Below, piece after piece: positions 9,577 through 19,661 of a stretch of DNA of 64,000 bases. A program made the position numbers and the translations under genes. The notes beneath the pieces are model-generated. The model was not told where the DNA came from and made no database searches. It saw only the letters and a program-made list of their open reading frames with translations. Location of the stretch: contig JARLGU010000030.1 in assembly GCA_031292625.1 (NCBI GenBank), forward strand, positions 62,001-126,000, read 5' to 3'. The DNA is from Capsulimonadaceae bacterium. Lineage in GTDB: Bacteria; Armatimonadota; Armatimonadia; Armatimonadales; Capsulimonadaceae. Every line of letters begins with the position of its first letter. The stretch's first letter is position 1.

Positions 9577-10791
9577 TCAAACCGCATTTATAAGCCGCGC
9601 CGATTCGGTTGGCGAAGCCATCAATCCGGGCAAGCGACGTCTCAGCGAACGGCGCATTACGAACTCATAGTTCACGCACGTCCGCATCGGAACATCCTGT
9701 CCCGCAATGATGCTGGCGAGCTTTTCCACGACCAGTTCCCCCATCGCGGCGAGCGGTGGTCGAAACGTCGCCAAACCGGCTTCTCGAGCGATCTGCAAAT
9801 CGTCGAAGCTAACGATGGAGTATTCGACGCCGGCGGTCAATCCGAGGTCGGCGGCGCGCCGCATCAGACCAATCGCCGTCACATCGTTGCAAGCAACGAT
9901 CCCACAGCCCGCGATATCGTCCGCCGCAATGGATTGTGCAAACTCCGCCGAAACGGTAGGCTGATCGTTAACACAATGCCAGGCGTCCACCGACGAATCC
10001 ACGCGGCTGATCACGGGGATGCTTCGGCTCGCCGCGGCATCGTGAATGCCATTCAGACGATCAACAACCCAATCACCCGTCCACGGCGCGACATAAAGTA
10101 GCTTCTCGTAGCCATTCTTTATGAGAACGTTCGCGGCGCGATATCCCGCCTCGCGATGGTCGCTGTACACTTGATGGACGGCAACCGGACTGGAATGTCC
10201 TTCTACAACCACCGCTGGGACGATGCTCATTCGGGCCGCCTCAAAGACATCAAACTGATGACGCGACGACGCGATCAAAACCCCCTTAACGCCAAGATCG
10301 CGAACCAAGTCGTGGATTGCGGACTGAACATACTCGGGCGTTCCCGGATGGCCGTACGTGTTGACGAAATGCGTAATTCCGCCTCGCTCCGTCACGGCGC
10401 GCTCAAATGCCTCGGCGACGATAAGCGAGTCACGACGGCGGCCGGGGATCGACGTATCGTAGTACGGGTCGACGAACATGACGATTCCGAGGTTGAGCGC
10501 CGGTGGCGCGACTTCGGGCGCTAATACCTGTTCGGGAGGCGAAACAATCGGCGCCGCCACAAACGTGCCGCGCCCGTTTTCAACGCGAAGCAAACCGTCT
10601 TGAAGCAGGATGCTCATTGCCTTCTGCACGGTGTTCACGTCCACGCCGTACTCTTTGGACATGTCCCGCCGGCTGGGAAGCAACACGCCCGGTCCCCAAG
10701 CCCCCGTCTTGATTTTCTCGCGCATATCCGCCTCAATTTTCCGATAGGAAGGCAGAAAAGGCGTCCGCGATTTGGGTTTGGCGGTTAACAT
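9577..10791 (-). CDS. GntR-type regulator with LacI-like sugar-sensing domain
   Basis: Residues ~12-75 form a GntR winged helix (YRKIEADMREKIKTG, LPSRRDMSKEYGV, TVQKAMSILLQDGLL, GRGTFV). Residues ~95-390 read as a periplasmic-binding-protein-like sensor of the LacI type (LGIVMFVDPYYD, GVLIASS, GYEKLLYVAP, CNDVTAIGLMRRAADLG, IVSFDDLQIA). This AraR-like arrangement is typical of sugar-responsive repressors. It heads the prepilin-glycosidase-esterase operon and has a TTGACT-17-TATCAT promoter, so autoregulation with derepression by a degradation product is likely. The inducer is unknown. It resembles the regulator at 62607 in its DNA-binding half. Confidence 0.88.
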   Translation of the reverse strand: MLTAKPKSRTPFLPSYRKIEADMREKIKTGAWGPGVLLPSRRDMSKEYGVDVNTVQKAMSILLQDGLLRVENGRGTFVAAPIVSPPEQVLAPEVAPPALNLGIVMFVDPYYDTSIPGRRRDSLIVAEAFERAVTERGGITHFVNTYGHPGTPEYVQSAIHDLVRDLGVKGVLIASSRHQFDVFEAARMSIVPAVVVEGHSSPVAVHQVYSDHREAGYRAANVLIKNGYEKLLYVAPWTGDWVVDRLNGIHDAAASRSIPVISRVDSSVDAWHCVNDQPTVSAEFAQSIAADDIAGCGIVACNDVTAIGLMRRAADLGLTAGVEYSIVSFDDLQIAREAGLATFRPPLAAMGELVVEKLASIIAGQDVPMRTCVNYEFVMRRSLRRRLPGLMASPTESARLINAV

Positions 10792-10810
10792 CGTTGGAAT
10801 ATACTCACAC

Positions 10811-10868
10811 AGTCATATTACTATTTAGACTACGACCATATGATAACACCAAGGCTAACGAAAGTCAA
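10811..10868 (-). promoter_or_regulatory. promoter of the GntR-prepilin-glycosidase operon
   Basis: On the minus strand TTGACT (10868-10863) and TATCAT (10845-10840) are separated by exactly 17 bp. Just downstream an imperfect inverted repeat, AGTC-n13-GACT at 10811-10831, is a candidate operator for the regulator. Its short arms make the operator call tentative. Confidence 0.5.
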
Positions 10869-11058
10869 GTTTGTTTTTGGGGATCGCTTTTAGCGAGCAA
10901 TCTTCTCATTTCCATTTCCCCGAGGCCCGCGCAAGCCCGGCTATTAACCTGCCCTATGGCGCTCAATGCCAATTTTCGTGCGCGGCGCGGTATAACGTCG
11001 AAGCAATTATGTAAATCTCGCAAAGCGGGACCGTTTCCGGTACAGGAGGAAAATTACC

Positions 11059-11676
11059 GTGGAAGTCAACCCGATGGAATATGTCGAAGAAGAAAAGGGC
11101 GCGGCCCAGGAACTTCTAGCCGAAGAGCGCAAAGACAGCAAGCTCAACGCCTGGGTGGCCATTGCGATCGCGCTGCTGGCGACGTTCGTCGCGATCTGCA
11201 CCGTCGCCGAACGCGGGCTTGTGAAGGAGATGCAGCACCAGCAGACGATTTCGCTCGACAGTTGGAACTTCTACCAGTCACGCACCATCCGCAGCGCGGT
11301 CGCCCAAACCGCCGCCGATCAGTTCGCAATCGAGGCGCTCAGTGCGACGGGCGCGTCGAAGGCGGCGTTTGAAAAGAAGGCGGCCGAATACAAGAAAGAG
11401 GCCGACTACCAGAACGATAAAAAGAAGGTGCAGATGGACGATGCGAAGAAGGCCGACGAAACGTACGAAAAGCTCAAACAGCGCGACGAGCATTACGAGC
11501 TTTCGGAAGCCATCCTCGCGATCGCCGTCTCATTGCTTGCGCTTACGTCGCTTACGCATAAGAAGTGGCTTTTCTTTGTCGCAATGGTTCCTACCGCAGT
11601 CGGCGCATTCCTTGGCTTTGCGGGACTCGCCCACATCCACCTGCACCTGGACGCGATATCGCGGCTGTTGCAGTAA
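11059..11676 (+). CDS. DUF4337-like membrane protein
   Basis: 205 residues. The N-terminal ~28 residues are acidic and cytoplasmic-like, followed by a membrane helix (WVAIAIALLATFVAICTVA). A long charged helical region that is probably coiled-coil comes next (about residues 60-145, rich in K, E and A), and then two hydrophobic segments (AILAIAVSLLALTSL; FFVAMVPTAVGAFLGFAG). The order matches the DUF4337 family, whose function is unknown. The GTG at 11059 has a strong AGGAGG 9 nt upstream. It stands alone between the divergent GntR operon and the TPR gene; no functional link is visible. Confidence 0.75.
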   Translation: MEVNPMEYVEEEKGAAQELLAEERKDSKLNAWVAIAIALLATFVAICTVAERGLVKEMQHQQTISLDSWNFYQSRTIRSAVAQTAADQFAIEALSATGASKAAFEKKAAEYKKEADYQNDKKKVQMDDAKKADETYEKLKQRDEHYELSEAILAIAVSLLALTSLTHKKWLFFVAMVPTAVGAFLGFAGLAHIHLHLDAISRLLQ

Positions 11677-11865
11677 CGCTCTCATTCCCTCGCCCGCGTC
11701 GTTCAACGGGCGGCGGCTTGGCAGTCTTCAGCTCATTGCGCCGCCTGCCAAAGCGCCCCCGCCCGCCCATGTCCGTTTTGGTCGCAAAAATTTGCAACAG
11801 GCGTATTAATTAGCATATTTCCAATGGAATAAGTCAAAAGAACTTCGTCAGCGCAAAGGATTCCC

Positions 11866-12750
11866 ATGACATTCCATCATCGCCCCAACGCTCTGCTCGT
11901 CACGATCGCCGCAGCGCTTGTTGCTGTGCCGGTCTTTGCAAGCCCCGTACGGGCGGCGCAAGACAATCCGGTTGGCGCCGCGCAGAAGATCGACAAAGGA
12001 ATGCAGCTCCTGGATGAGGACGAGTACGTCAAGGCCGAGACGAGCTTTAGAGAAGCCATTCGGCTGGAACCTGACAATGGCGAAGGCCAATGCGATGTCG
12101 GCCGGGCACTCTACTTTCAAAAGAAGTACGCGGCCTCGATGCCGTTCTTTGTGCAGGCAATCCGCCTGGAGCCGAACAAGGCGGACTACCGCGCCTGGCT
12201 TGGGTGGGCGCTCTATCGGCAGAAGCGCTACGCCGAAGCAGAGGTGTACTACCGCGACGCCATCCAGCTCGTCCCACAGATCGCGGAGTACCAGTGCTGC
12301 GTCGGCCGCGCACTCGATCGCCAAAAGAAACCCGCCGATGCAGAGCCGTTTTTTCGCGAGGCCGTCCGGCTCGCGCCGAACAACGCGGACTACGTTAACG
12401 ATCTCGGATGCGCCCTCTACGATCAGCAAAAGTACGCCGACGCCGAGCCGTTTTATCGCTTCGCTGTCCGGCTTGCTCCGAACTACGCGATGTACCGCAG
12501 CAATCTCGGATGGGTCTTAACGAAGCTGAACAGGGCTACCGAAGCCGAGCCGTACTATTGGGACGCCGTCCGGCTGGCCCCAACAGACGCCCGGTGGGCC
12601 GAGGATCTCGCTTGTGTCCTGTACGCCAAGAAGCAATTCGCAAAGGCGGATTACTACTATCGCAAAGCCGTGCAGCTCGAACCGGGCAATGCAAACTACC
12701 GGAAAGCTCTCGCGTGGGTGAAGGCGCATGAAGGTTCGGCGCATTCGTAA
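11866..12750 (+). CDS. secreted TPR-repeat protein
   Basis: A signal peptide (about residues 1-30, cut near VRAAQD) is followed by about seven tandem 34-residue tetratricopeptide repeats from residue ~38 to the end. The recurring unit is of the type ALYxQKKYADAEPFYRxAVRLAPN. TPR arrays bind proteins or peptides; this one would act outside the cytoplasm. AAAGGA 5 nt before the ATG supports the start. The repeats are tandemly similar at DNA level, and a decayed piece of a different TPR gene lies at 18027-18161. Its partner is unknown; it precedes the ECF sigma gene by 224 nt. Confidence 0.85.
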   Translation: MTFHHRPNALLVTIAAALVAVPVFASPVRAAQDNPVGAAQKIDKGMQLLDEDEYVKAETSFREAIRLEPDNGEGQCDVGRALYFQKKYAASMPFFVQAIRLEPNKADYRAWLGWALYRQKRYAEAEVYYRDAIQLVPQIAEYQCCVGRALDRQKKPADAEPFFREAVRLAPNNADYVNDLGCALYDQQKYADAEPFYRFAVRLAPNYAMYRSNLGWVLTKLNRATEAEPYYWDAVRLAPTDARWAEDLACVLYAKKQFAKADYYYRKAVQLEPGNANYRKALAWVKAHEGSAHS

Positions 12751-12974
12751 GCGCTATCCTCGTCCTCCACGCGCGCGAGTCTCCTGCCAACGCCGCGCTC
12801 GTTCCCGGCGGCATGGCAGCCGCGTAAGGCGCTAGCGTAAATGCGGACCGCCTGCAACGATATACGCAATCGCCCTGCCGCTATACCAACATCGACGAAA
12901 TTTCCCGTTCCGTTCGTCCTTCGCGACAAACCAAATGGCCCGCCGGTGGGGCATAGAAATGGAAGAGGGATTTC

Positions 12975-14681
12975 ATGATCGAGGAATCACGCGCGTCGAC
13001 GGTTGAGCGGGCAAAACATGGCGACACCAACGCATTCGACACGCTCGTAAGGCGCTACCAGAACACGGTCGTCGCGTACGCGCGCACTCTGCTGCGCGAT
13101 CCGGCCGCCGCGGAAGACGCCGCGCAAGAGGCTTTTGTCCAGGCGTGGCGCGACCTGCCGAGCTTAAAAGAGCCCGCTGCGTTCGGGGCATGGTTGCGGC
13201 GCATCGTATTCAAATTCTGCGATCGCAGCCGCCGCGCCGCCCAATGCACCCTGCCGCTCGACGAAAGGATCCGCCTGGCCGACGAGCGGTGCCCAGAAGC
13301 CGTTGTCGAACGTGCCGACGAGACCGCGCGCGTGCATGACGCAATCGATGCGCTGCCGTGCGCACTCCGCGAAGCCACCCTCCTCTACTACATGGCCGGT
13401 CACGACATCAAAGAGATCGCATCGTTCCTGGAAGTCCCGCAATCCACCGTAAAGAACCGGCTTTACGCCGCTCGCAAGCGGCTACGAAAGGACCTGTGGA
13501 CAATGGCCGAAACAATCCTTGAACAAGGCAAACCATCGGAAAGCGATGAGTTCACCGGCAACGTGCTGGCGCGAGTGCTGAGCGAGTTCCGCCGTCAGGA
13601 AGCCGCCGCCCCCCACACGGTGAATCGCGGATTGCTGGATGAGGGTCGAACCGCGTTATTTGAGATGATCGCAACCGACGGCCCGCTCGACGTCACCACC
13701 GTACGCGACGGATTCATGCTGCTCTGGCGCAAGAACGATTGGAGGACGCTCGCCGCCCTCCTGACCCGGTATCTAGCGCAGCCGCTCACGGATTCTGAGG
13801 CGGCGTGGGCCATGCTGCATCGGACAAGCATGATCGGAGGCAACGGCAGCGGCAGTGCCATCGGCGAATTACTCGCGTCCGAACTATTTGAAGATTGGCT
13901 CCGTGACAAATCACCGGCGTTATCCTACGAGTGGCCGTTCTATCCCGCTGCTGGAAATACGCCGGAGCCGGTATTGGACCGCGATGGGCTCAGAATCATC
14001 TGCCGGGGCGGAGCGGTGTGTTGCAGCTACTCGTATCGACGAGTGTGGCCAGGCAATAATGCCCTGGATAAACTGGATGCGGCGCTAGCGGAAATCCCGG
14101 TGACGACCAACAACCGTCAGGTTCGCTTTTGGGAGCTCATGGTCGCAATTCAGGCCTGCCATTTCGCCAGAGACACGGCTCGCGCCACGGGCTACGTTGC
14201 CCAAATGCGAGAACTCGCGGCCACTTCCGGCTCACCCTCGCTCGACACGGAGGATTGGGCCATGACGCTTGGCGAAGAACTTCGCCTGGCTGTTCGCGCC
14301 AAGGATGAGGCTTCTACGCAGTTAACTTTGGCATCGTTCGAGGCTAGTCTCGCGTCGGCTACGAATAGAGGCGCTGAGTGGGTCAGGCGCGCCCGTTATC
14401 GAGTTGCTTGCGATCTCGTGCAGGATAACAGGCACGATCTAGCTGTACCACTGTTCGAGATAAACGCGCTTTGCACACAGCCTGTAAGCGGCGGCTGGGA
14501 TTGGCTGATGTGGGCAGTCGCGCTCTGGCACGTCACGAAGGACCGCGAGCGGACGCTCACGCTGCTTCGCGAAGCAGCTCTGCACGGCCAGGACGATATA
14601 CCGAAAGAATTTGCGCGACGTCCCGAGTTCGCCGATGTCCGCGACGATCCGGAGTTCCTGCAGGCAATCGGACGAGAGTAA
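12975..14681 (+). CDS. ECF sigma factor with long C-terminal extension
   Basis: Residues 1-85 contain sigma region 2 (FDTLVRRYQNTVVAYARTLLRDPAAAEDAAQ, motif split here over its length; AFVQAWRDL follows). Residues ~115-175 contain region 4 with LREATLLYYMAGHDIKEIA and VPQSTVKNRLYAARKRLRKDL. The remaining ~390 residues are helical, lack SnoaL or zinc-finger motifs and are not recognised. Long-tailed ECF factors use the extension as a built-in regulator or ligand sensor, and no anti-sigma gene is adjacent here. The AGAGGG 5 nt upstream fixes the start. It directs RNA polymerase to an unknown promoter set. Confidence 0.85.
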   Translation: MIEESRASTVERAKHGDTNAFDTLVRRYQNTVVAYARTLLRDPAAAEDAAQEAFVQAWRDLPSLKEPAAFGAWLRRIVFKFCDRSRRAAQCTLPLDERIRLADERCPEAVVERADETARVHDAIDALPCALREATLLYYMAGHDIKEIASFLEVPQSTVKNRLYAARKRLRKDLWTMAETILEQGKPSESDEFTGNVLARVLSEFRRQEAAAPHTVNRGLLDEGRTALFEMIATDGPLDVTTVRDGFMLLWRKNDWRTLAALLTRYLAQPLTDSEAAWAMLHRTSMIGGNGSGSAIGELLASELFEDWLRDKSPALSYEWPFYPAAGNTPEPVLDRDGLRIICRGGAVCCSYSYRRVWPGNNALDKLDAALAEIPVTTNNRQVRFWELMVAIQACHFARDTARATGYVAQMRELAATSGSPSLDTEDWAMTLGEELRLAVRAKDEASTQLTLASFEASLASATNRGAEWVRRARYRVACDLVQDNRHDLAVPLFEINALCTQPVSGGWDWLMWAVALWHVTKDRERTLTLLREAALHGQDDIPKEFARRPEFADVRDDPEFLQAIGRE

Positions 14682-14974
14682 TCGCGGACGGCGCATGTTG
14701 TAGAACAGCCGTCGCCCGGGAGGATGTTCGCGCGCGGGTATTGGCCCACGAATGACACAGCCTAGTCGCATTTCCCACGCCGCAGATGTCGACATTGTCG
14801 AATCCTACGTTCGTCATGAGGGACGGCAACCGGGCATGGGCGCACAGTTCGTTTCTGCGATCGCAAGCAACGGGGGATGTTCACTTACTTCGCTAATGCC
14901 GACGCGACGGCCGTTAACGACCGTTCTGAATGGGCAAGCAGCATAAATGCCGCTCGAAAGCCGCCTGCTCGCCT

Positions 14975-15030
14975 GAAATCCCTGTTCACAGGGATTTCCA
15001 GCTCAGGACGGTTATTCATGGCCGTCCTGA
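14975..15030. other. two tandem perfect hairpins
   Basis: GAAATCCCTG-ttca-CAGGGATTTC (14975-14998) is followed four bases later by TCAGGACGG-n10-CCGTCCTGA (15003-15030). Neither has a T run. They lie in the 506-bp gap between the sigma gene and the clpC terminator, where no gene was found. They could be an extragenic palindrome, a recombination site or a structured RNA. Confidence 0.5.
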
Positions 15031-15132
15031 CACGACGCCCGTCAATAGCCGCTGATCGTTATGTACGCGATTTCCCTGTTGGCAGCAGCGCTTGAATAGA
15101 CCGGTCGCGCCCCACTCCCCTTCACACGCAAA

Positions 15133-15159
15133 CAGGGGGCAGGCCAAGCCTGCCCCCTG
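15133..15159 (-). terminator. terminator of clpC
   Basis: A perfect 12-bp stem (CAGGGGGCAGGC/GCCTGCCCCCTG) with a 3-nt loop lies 28 nt past the clpC stop, followed on the minus strand by TTTGCG. Confidence 0.8.
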
Positions 15160-15187
15160 CGCCTGTCTTATCTCGCCGTACCGATTT

Positions 15188-17686
15188 CTACACCGATGCG
15201 GACTCGCCGCCGACGGGTTCGTTGTAGACGCCGTCGTCGAGACCGAGCGGAGCGCCTTTGCGGAAGACGATCTTGTTCTCCTCGTCCACGTCGACGCGCA
15301 CGGTATCGTTGGCGACGAAGCGGCCGAGCAAAACCTCTTCCGATAGCGGGTCCTCGATCATGCGCTGGATCGCGCGGCGAAGCGGCCGTGCGCCGTACTG
15401 CGGATCGTAGCCTTCCTTGGCGAGGAGCGCCTTGACCGCCGGAGCGACCTCGAAGTCCATGCCATGCTGGCTGACCTGCTTGCCGACGCGAATGAGCATC
15501 AGATCGACGATCTGCAGGATCTCCTCCTCGCTGAGCGAGTGGAACATGATCGTCTCATCGACGCGGTTCAGGAACTCGGGGCGGAAGACCCTCTTGAGCT
15601 CATCCTGCACCTTGGTCTTGACGCTCTCGAAATTGCGGCTCATTTCGGGGCTGCGCGAACCGCGCGAAAAGCCCATCTCACGCTCGCCCTGCAGGAGCCT
15701 TGCGCCGACGTTCGACGTCATGATCAAAATGACGTTCTTGAAATCGACCACCCTACCCTGCGAGTCGGTAAGCCGCCCATCCTCCATCACCTGCAGGAGG
15801 ATATTGAACACCTCGGGATGCGCCTTCTCGATTTCGTCGAGCAGCACAACCGAGAACGGATTGCGGCGTACGGCTTCGGTCAGCTGGCCGCCCTCTTCGT
15901 AGCCGACGTACCCCGGAGGCGCGCCGACCAGTCGCGAGACAGCGAACCGTTCCATGTACTCGGACATGTCGATTCGGATCAGACGCTCCTCTTTTTCCAT
16001 CAAGATCTGAGTCAGCGCACGTGCAAGCTCGGTCTTTCCGACGCCGGTCGGTCCGAGGAAGATGAACGAGCCCATCGGTCGATTCGGATCCTTGAGACCG
16101 GAGCGCGAGCGGCGCAAAGCCTTCGAGATGGCGACAACCGCTTCGTGCTGGCCGATGATCCGTTTGTGCAGTTCGTCTTCCATGCGAAGCAGCTTCTGCG
16201 TCTCCGCCTCGACAAGGCGCGAAACGGGAATGCCGGTCCACGAAAAGACGATCTGCGCGATTTCGTCCTCGTCGACCGTCTTCTTGGCATCGGCTCGGCG
16301 CTCCTGCCACTCTTCGTCCAGCCGCCGAACCTTCTCTTCAAGCTCCGTCCGCTGTGCCTGGAGCTCGTAAGCTCGCTCGTACCGCTGATTGGCGGGGACG
16401 TTCTGGAGCTCCTTCTGGATATTCTGCAGCTCCAGCTTTGCCTCGCGCAGATCTTGCGGCGGCATCGCCGACCGCAGGCGAACACGCGAGGACGCTTCGT
16501 CGATCAGGTCGATGGCCTTGTCCGGCAAGAAACGATCCGAGATGTAGCGGTCCGCGAGACGCGCAGCGGCATCGAGAGCATCGTTCGTAATCTCGACGCT
16601 ATGGTGGATCTCGTAACGGCTTCGCAGGCCCTTGAGGATCTCGATCGCCTCTTCGACGCTCGGCTCCTTGACCTGGATCGGTTGGAACCGGCGCTGAAGC
16701 GCGGCGTCCCGCTCGATATACTTGCGGTACTCGTCCATCGTCGTCGCGCCGACGCACTGAAGCTCGCCCCTCGCGAGCGCTGGCTTCATGATGTTGGATG
16801 CGTCGATTGCGCCCTCGGCCGCCCCGGCGCCGACCAGCGTGTGCAACTCGTCGATGAACAAGATGACCTCGCCAGCCGCCTTGCGCACCTCTTCCATGAC
16901 GCGCTTCATGCGCTCTTCAAACTCGCCGCGATATTTCGTTCCCGCAACAAGAGCCGCAAGATCCAGGGCGACGATTCGCTTATCCTTGAGCATCTCGGGA
17001 ATGTCGCCGGTGACGATCCGCTGCGCGAGGCCTTCCGCGATGGCGGTCTTGCCGACGCCCGGTTCGCCAAGGAGGCATGGGTTGTTTTTGGTGCGGCGCG
17101 AGATAATCTGAATGACGCGCTCTATTTCGCTGTTGCGGCCGATGACGGGATCAAGCTTCTCTTCGCGAGCCAACTGCGTGAGATCGCGACCGAATTCGTC
17201 GAGCGTCGGTGTACGCCGTTTGGGGCTCGCGGCCGCGCTCTGCGGATTGTCGCCGCCTTCCTGCAGGCTGGTCACCTCGCGGCGCGTTCGCTCAAGATCG
17301 ACGCCCAGTTTGGATAGAACGCGGCCAGCCAGGCCCTCGTTCTCGCGGATCAGTCCCAGGAGGAGATGCTCGGTGCCGATGTAATTGTTGTTAAGCTGAC
17401 GCGCCTCGTCATAGGCGAGATCGATCACGCGCTTGGCGCGCGGCGTGAGCTGCATATCCTGCCCGAGCCTGCCGTCGCCGCGCGTCACCTGCCGTTCGAT
17501 CTCCGAACGGATACGCCCCAACGACACGCCAAGGCGATCGAGAATTCTGGCCGCGACACTGTCGTTTTCGCGAACCAAGCCAAGCAGGATGTGCTCGGTC
17601 GATACATAGTTCTCGCCCAGCCGCCCAGCCTCTTCTTGCGCGTAGAAGACGACCTTGCGTGCTCGCTCTGTAAATCTTTGCCACAT
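15188..17686 (-). CDS. clpC: ATP-dependent Clp protease ATP-binding subunit ClpC
   Basis: 832 residues, full length for ClpC. There is an N-terminal Clp-N double repeat (TEHILLGL twice). AAA-1 has Walker [15 protein letters not shown] and Walker [16 protein letters not shown] middle coiled region carries UVR-like charged helices. AAA-2 has [25 protein letters not shown] and the arginine-finger region [11 protein letters not shown]. The REMGFSRG loop matches the ClpP-binding [LMV]GF loop. The enzyme unfolds substrates for ClpP degradation in the cytoplasm. No mcsA/mcsB/ctsR genes are adjacent, so the Firmicutes operon is not present. The start is ATG with a GGGGG run about 10 nt upstream. Confidence 0.97.
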   Translation of the reverse strand: MWQRFTERARKVVFYAQEEAGRLGENYVSTEHILLGLVRENDSVAARILDRLGVSLGRIRSEIERQVTRGDGRLGQDMQLTPRAKRVIDLAYDEARQLNNNYIGTEHLLLGLIRENEGLAGRVLSKLGVDLERTRREVTSLQEGGDNPQSAAASPKRRTPTLDEFGRDLTQLAREEKLDPVIGRNSEIERVIQIISRRTKNNPCLLGEPGVGKTAIAEGLAQRIVTGDIPEMLKDKRIVALDLAALVAGTKYRGEFEERMKRVMEEVRKAAGEVILFIDELHTLVGAGAAEGAIDASNIMKPALARGELQCVGATTMDEYRKYIERDAALQRRFQPIQVKEPSVEEAIEILKGLRSRYEIHHSVEITNDALDAAARLADRYISDRFLPDKAIDLIDEASSRVRLRSAMPPQDLREAKLELQNIQKELQNVPANQRYERAYELQAQRTELEEKVRRLDEEWQERRADAKKTVDEDEIAQIVFSWTGIPVSRLVEAETQKLLRMEDELHKRIIGQHEAVVAISKALRRSRSGLKDPNRPMGSFIFLGPTGVGKTELARALTQILMEKEERLIRIDMSEYMERFAVSRLVGAPPGYVGYEEGGQLTEAVRRNPFSVVLLDEIEKAHPEVFNILLQVMEDGRLTDSQGRVVDFKNVILIMTSNVGARLLQGEREMGFSRGSRSPEMSRNFESVKTKVQDELKRVFRPEFLNRVDETIMFHSLSEEEILQIVDLMLIRVGKQVSQHGMDFEVAPAVKALLAKEGYDPQYGARPLRRAIQRMIEDPLSEEVLLGRFVANDTVRVDVDEENKIVFRKGAPLGLDDGVYNEPVGGESASV

Positions 17687-18026
17687 GATCTCAGTACCCC
17701 CTGCCTGACCGAAGCTTCCCGGCCACGCTCAACCTCGCCATTGCCTCACCAGCCATTATACCCCGGCAGCTTCGGCATACTCGAAAGTCGCTCTCTTGCA
17801 GCTCACGACTTTGGACAATGCAACTCGCCCGTTGTTACAGGTCTGGCACGATCATGGACGAACGAAACCAAGATCCGTGGCAAGTAGCCATTTTGTCTTA
17901 CAAGCTGAATCACCCGAAGAGCGGCAAATCAATATGCCTGCCGCCTACATTGCCCACAACAGGACCGTATCGTGGCGAATGGCATACACACCCATAACCG
18001 CATTAGGCGGCACCGCGTTCCTGAGC
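17687..18026. other. gap with no recognised gene
   Basis: Between clpC and the TPR remnant nothing convincing is seen on either strand. The clpC promoter should lie near its 5' end, but no clear CIRCE-like or CtsR-like repeat was noticed. Confidence 0.4.
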
Positions 18027-18161
18027 CTAGCGCGCTGCCGCCGCCAGGTTCTTTCGCTGCGACGCATCGCCCGGCACGAGAGAGAGCGCGATCCGGAACT
18101 CCCCAGCGGCCTCGGGCCTGCGGCCGGGAGCTAGCAGCGCCGTGCCGAGGTTCGCGTGGGC
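18027..18161 (-). pseudogene. decayed TPR gene fragment
   Basis: Read on the minus strand from 18161, the frame gives AHANLGTALLAPGRRPEAAG then EFRIALSLVPGDASQRKNLA before a TAG at 18027-18029. This is an unmistakable TPR unit. The codon immediately before it is TGA in the same frame and there is no start, so only about 44 codons of the 3' end of a TPR gene survive. Confidence 0.65.
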
Positions 18162-18421
18162 TCATTTGTCTCGGCCGCTGAGAGGGATTAGCCAGCGGGG
18201 CTCCGATTCAACGTCATTGAACCTCCCTGCGGCACGACCGCAGGGTATCTAAAGAATCGCCGCCATTAACCTGCTGCGGCTTGTCTCAGCCCAAGTGGGT
18301 CGGGACGATTATCTTCGAAATACCTTTTGTTAAGCGAAGAGACGTGCTGGTCCGTGGCAAGCCACGGGCAATCTTTAGTATTGAATCCCCACTCGCATTT
18401 TGAAATTCATGAAACCAACTC

Positions 18422-18450
18422 TTGACATAAACATGGATACATGTTATTCT
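18422..18450 (+). promoter_or_regulatory. promoter with palindromic operator of GntR cassette
   Basis: TTGACA (18422-18427) and TATTCT (18445-18450) are 17 bp apart. The spacer holds a perfect palindrome, AACATG-GATA-CATGTT, at 18430-18445. An operator placed between -35 and -10 would block RNA polymerase, fitting autorepression by the regulator encoded just downstream. Confidence 0.75.
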
Positions 18451-18493
18451 AATCTATAATAAAAATGTTATATATTTGCACACCACCGTTGCC

Positions 18494-19627
18494 ATGAAAT
18501 ACGACAAAGTTGCGGAAGTTATCGAGCGGCGAATTCAACGCGGGGACTACGTCGTCAGCGGCGTCCCCGGGGAGCGCGAACTTGCGTCCGAGCAGGGCGT
18601 CAGCCACATGACCGCCCGGCGCGCGGTTCAGAAGCTAATCGACGAAGGCATTCTCGTCCGCAAATCGAATGGCCGGCTGATGCCAAGCGACAACGATACG
18701 TCCGACGACGGCCGGAAAACCAAGCAGGTTGCGTTTCTCGCCCCAGACTTCGATTCCCGCCAAATCTCGCTGTGGCGGCTCGCGCTAGTCGAAGCTGCGG
18801 CGAAGCATTCGATCGGCGTACGCGCGCTGAGTTACACGCATTGGGAAGATTTGACCGTATCGGAGACCTTCGCCGCATTCGACGCCACTTTTTTCATAGC
18901 GCTTCCGGACCTGATCCCGACACATGTCGACAATCTCCTGCGTTGCTTCGCTCCGCGCCTGGTGAGCCTGGAGCTTGATCTGTCACACCTTGGCGTTCGG
19001 TCGATAAATCCGTTCCCCGTTGTTTGCATACGCCGCTTGCTCGACCATCTTTACCAACTAGGCCATCGAAGCATCGACTGCCTCAACACGCAGCCTGTAG
19101 ACAAAATCGCTCTCGACCGCATCGCCCAATGGGAGCTATGGCGAACCCTTCAGGGAGTGGACGGCGTGCTGCATAACGATCCCGTAAAGGTCCTCGAGTC
19201 GCCATTGCCCAGGGCCTACGAACTCGTGTCACGCCTGATCGAGGAGAGACGGCTCACTTCGACCGCCATCCTTTGCAATACCGAACCCGCCGCAATCGGC
19301 GCAATCCGGGCGCTTCGCGAACACAACTATGTCGTCGGCCAAGACATCTCGGTCTGCGCGGTCAACGACGAAGGCTTGGCTCAATATTTGTCGCCTACAC
19401 TGACGTCATTGCAAATGGCCGATCCGAAGCCTTTTATTGAGCTCTGTTTGGAATGGATGAAGAATGACCAACCGGGATCGAACGGCCCCATGGCTCTGGA
19501 ACCGTTGGAAGTCCCAATCTTTATTGGCGAGTCAACTGGCCTTGCGCCCGCTGCGGAAAGCGAAGGGCCAAGGCCGCTCAAATCCATGGCAGGCTTGATC
19601 GGTCTAACCGCCGATGCCCGTCGATAA
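18494..19627 (+). CDS. GntR-type regulator with LacI-like sensor
   Basis: The N-terminal GntR winged helix spans residues ~1-65 ([51 protein letters not shown]). A LacI-type effector domain follows ([42 protein letters not shown]). The ATG at 18494 was chosen because the TTG at 18476 lies only about 20 nt after the -10 box; neither has a good Shine-Dalgarno sequence. It heads a prepilin-plus-secreted-enzyme unit and has an operator-like palindrome in its own promoter. The ligand is probably a sugar derived from the substrate of the downstream protein, but this is inference. Confidence 0.85.
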   Translation: MKYDKVAEVIERRIQRGDYVVSGVPGERELASEQGVSHMTARRAVQKLIDEGILVRKSNGRLMPSDNDTSDDGRKTKQVAFLAPDFDSRQISLWRLALVEAAAKHSIGVRALSYTHWEDLTVSETFAAFDATFFIALPDLIPTHVDNLLRCFAPRLVSLELDLSHLGVRSINPFPVVCIRRLLDHLYQLGHRSIDCLNTQPVDKIALDRIAQWELWRTLQGVDGVLHNDPVKVLESPLPRAYELVSRLIEERRLTSTAILCNTEPAAIGAIRALREHNYVVGQDISVCAVNDEGLAQYLSPTLTSLQMADPKPFIELCLEWMKNDQPGSNGPMALEPLEVPIFIGESTGLAPAAESEGPRPLKSMAGLIGLTADARR

Positions 19628-19661
19628 GAAAAACGATAGCATACGATTAAGAGGAAATCCC

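Noticed and set aside
15464-17317. 617-aa ORF on the plus strand
   Set aside because: It is exactly antisense to clpC, whose family motifs are unambiguous; high GC at third positions opens the opposite frame.
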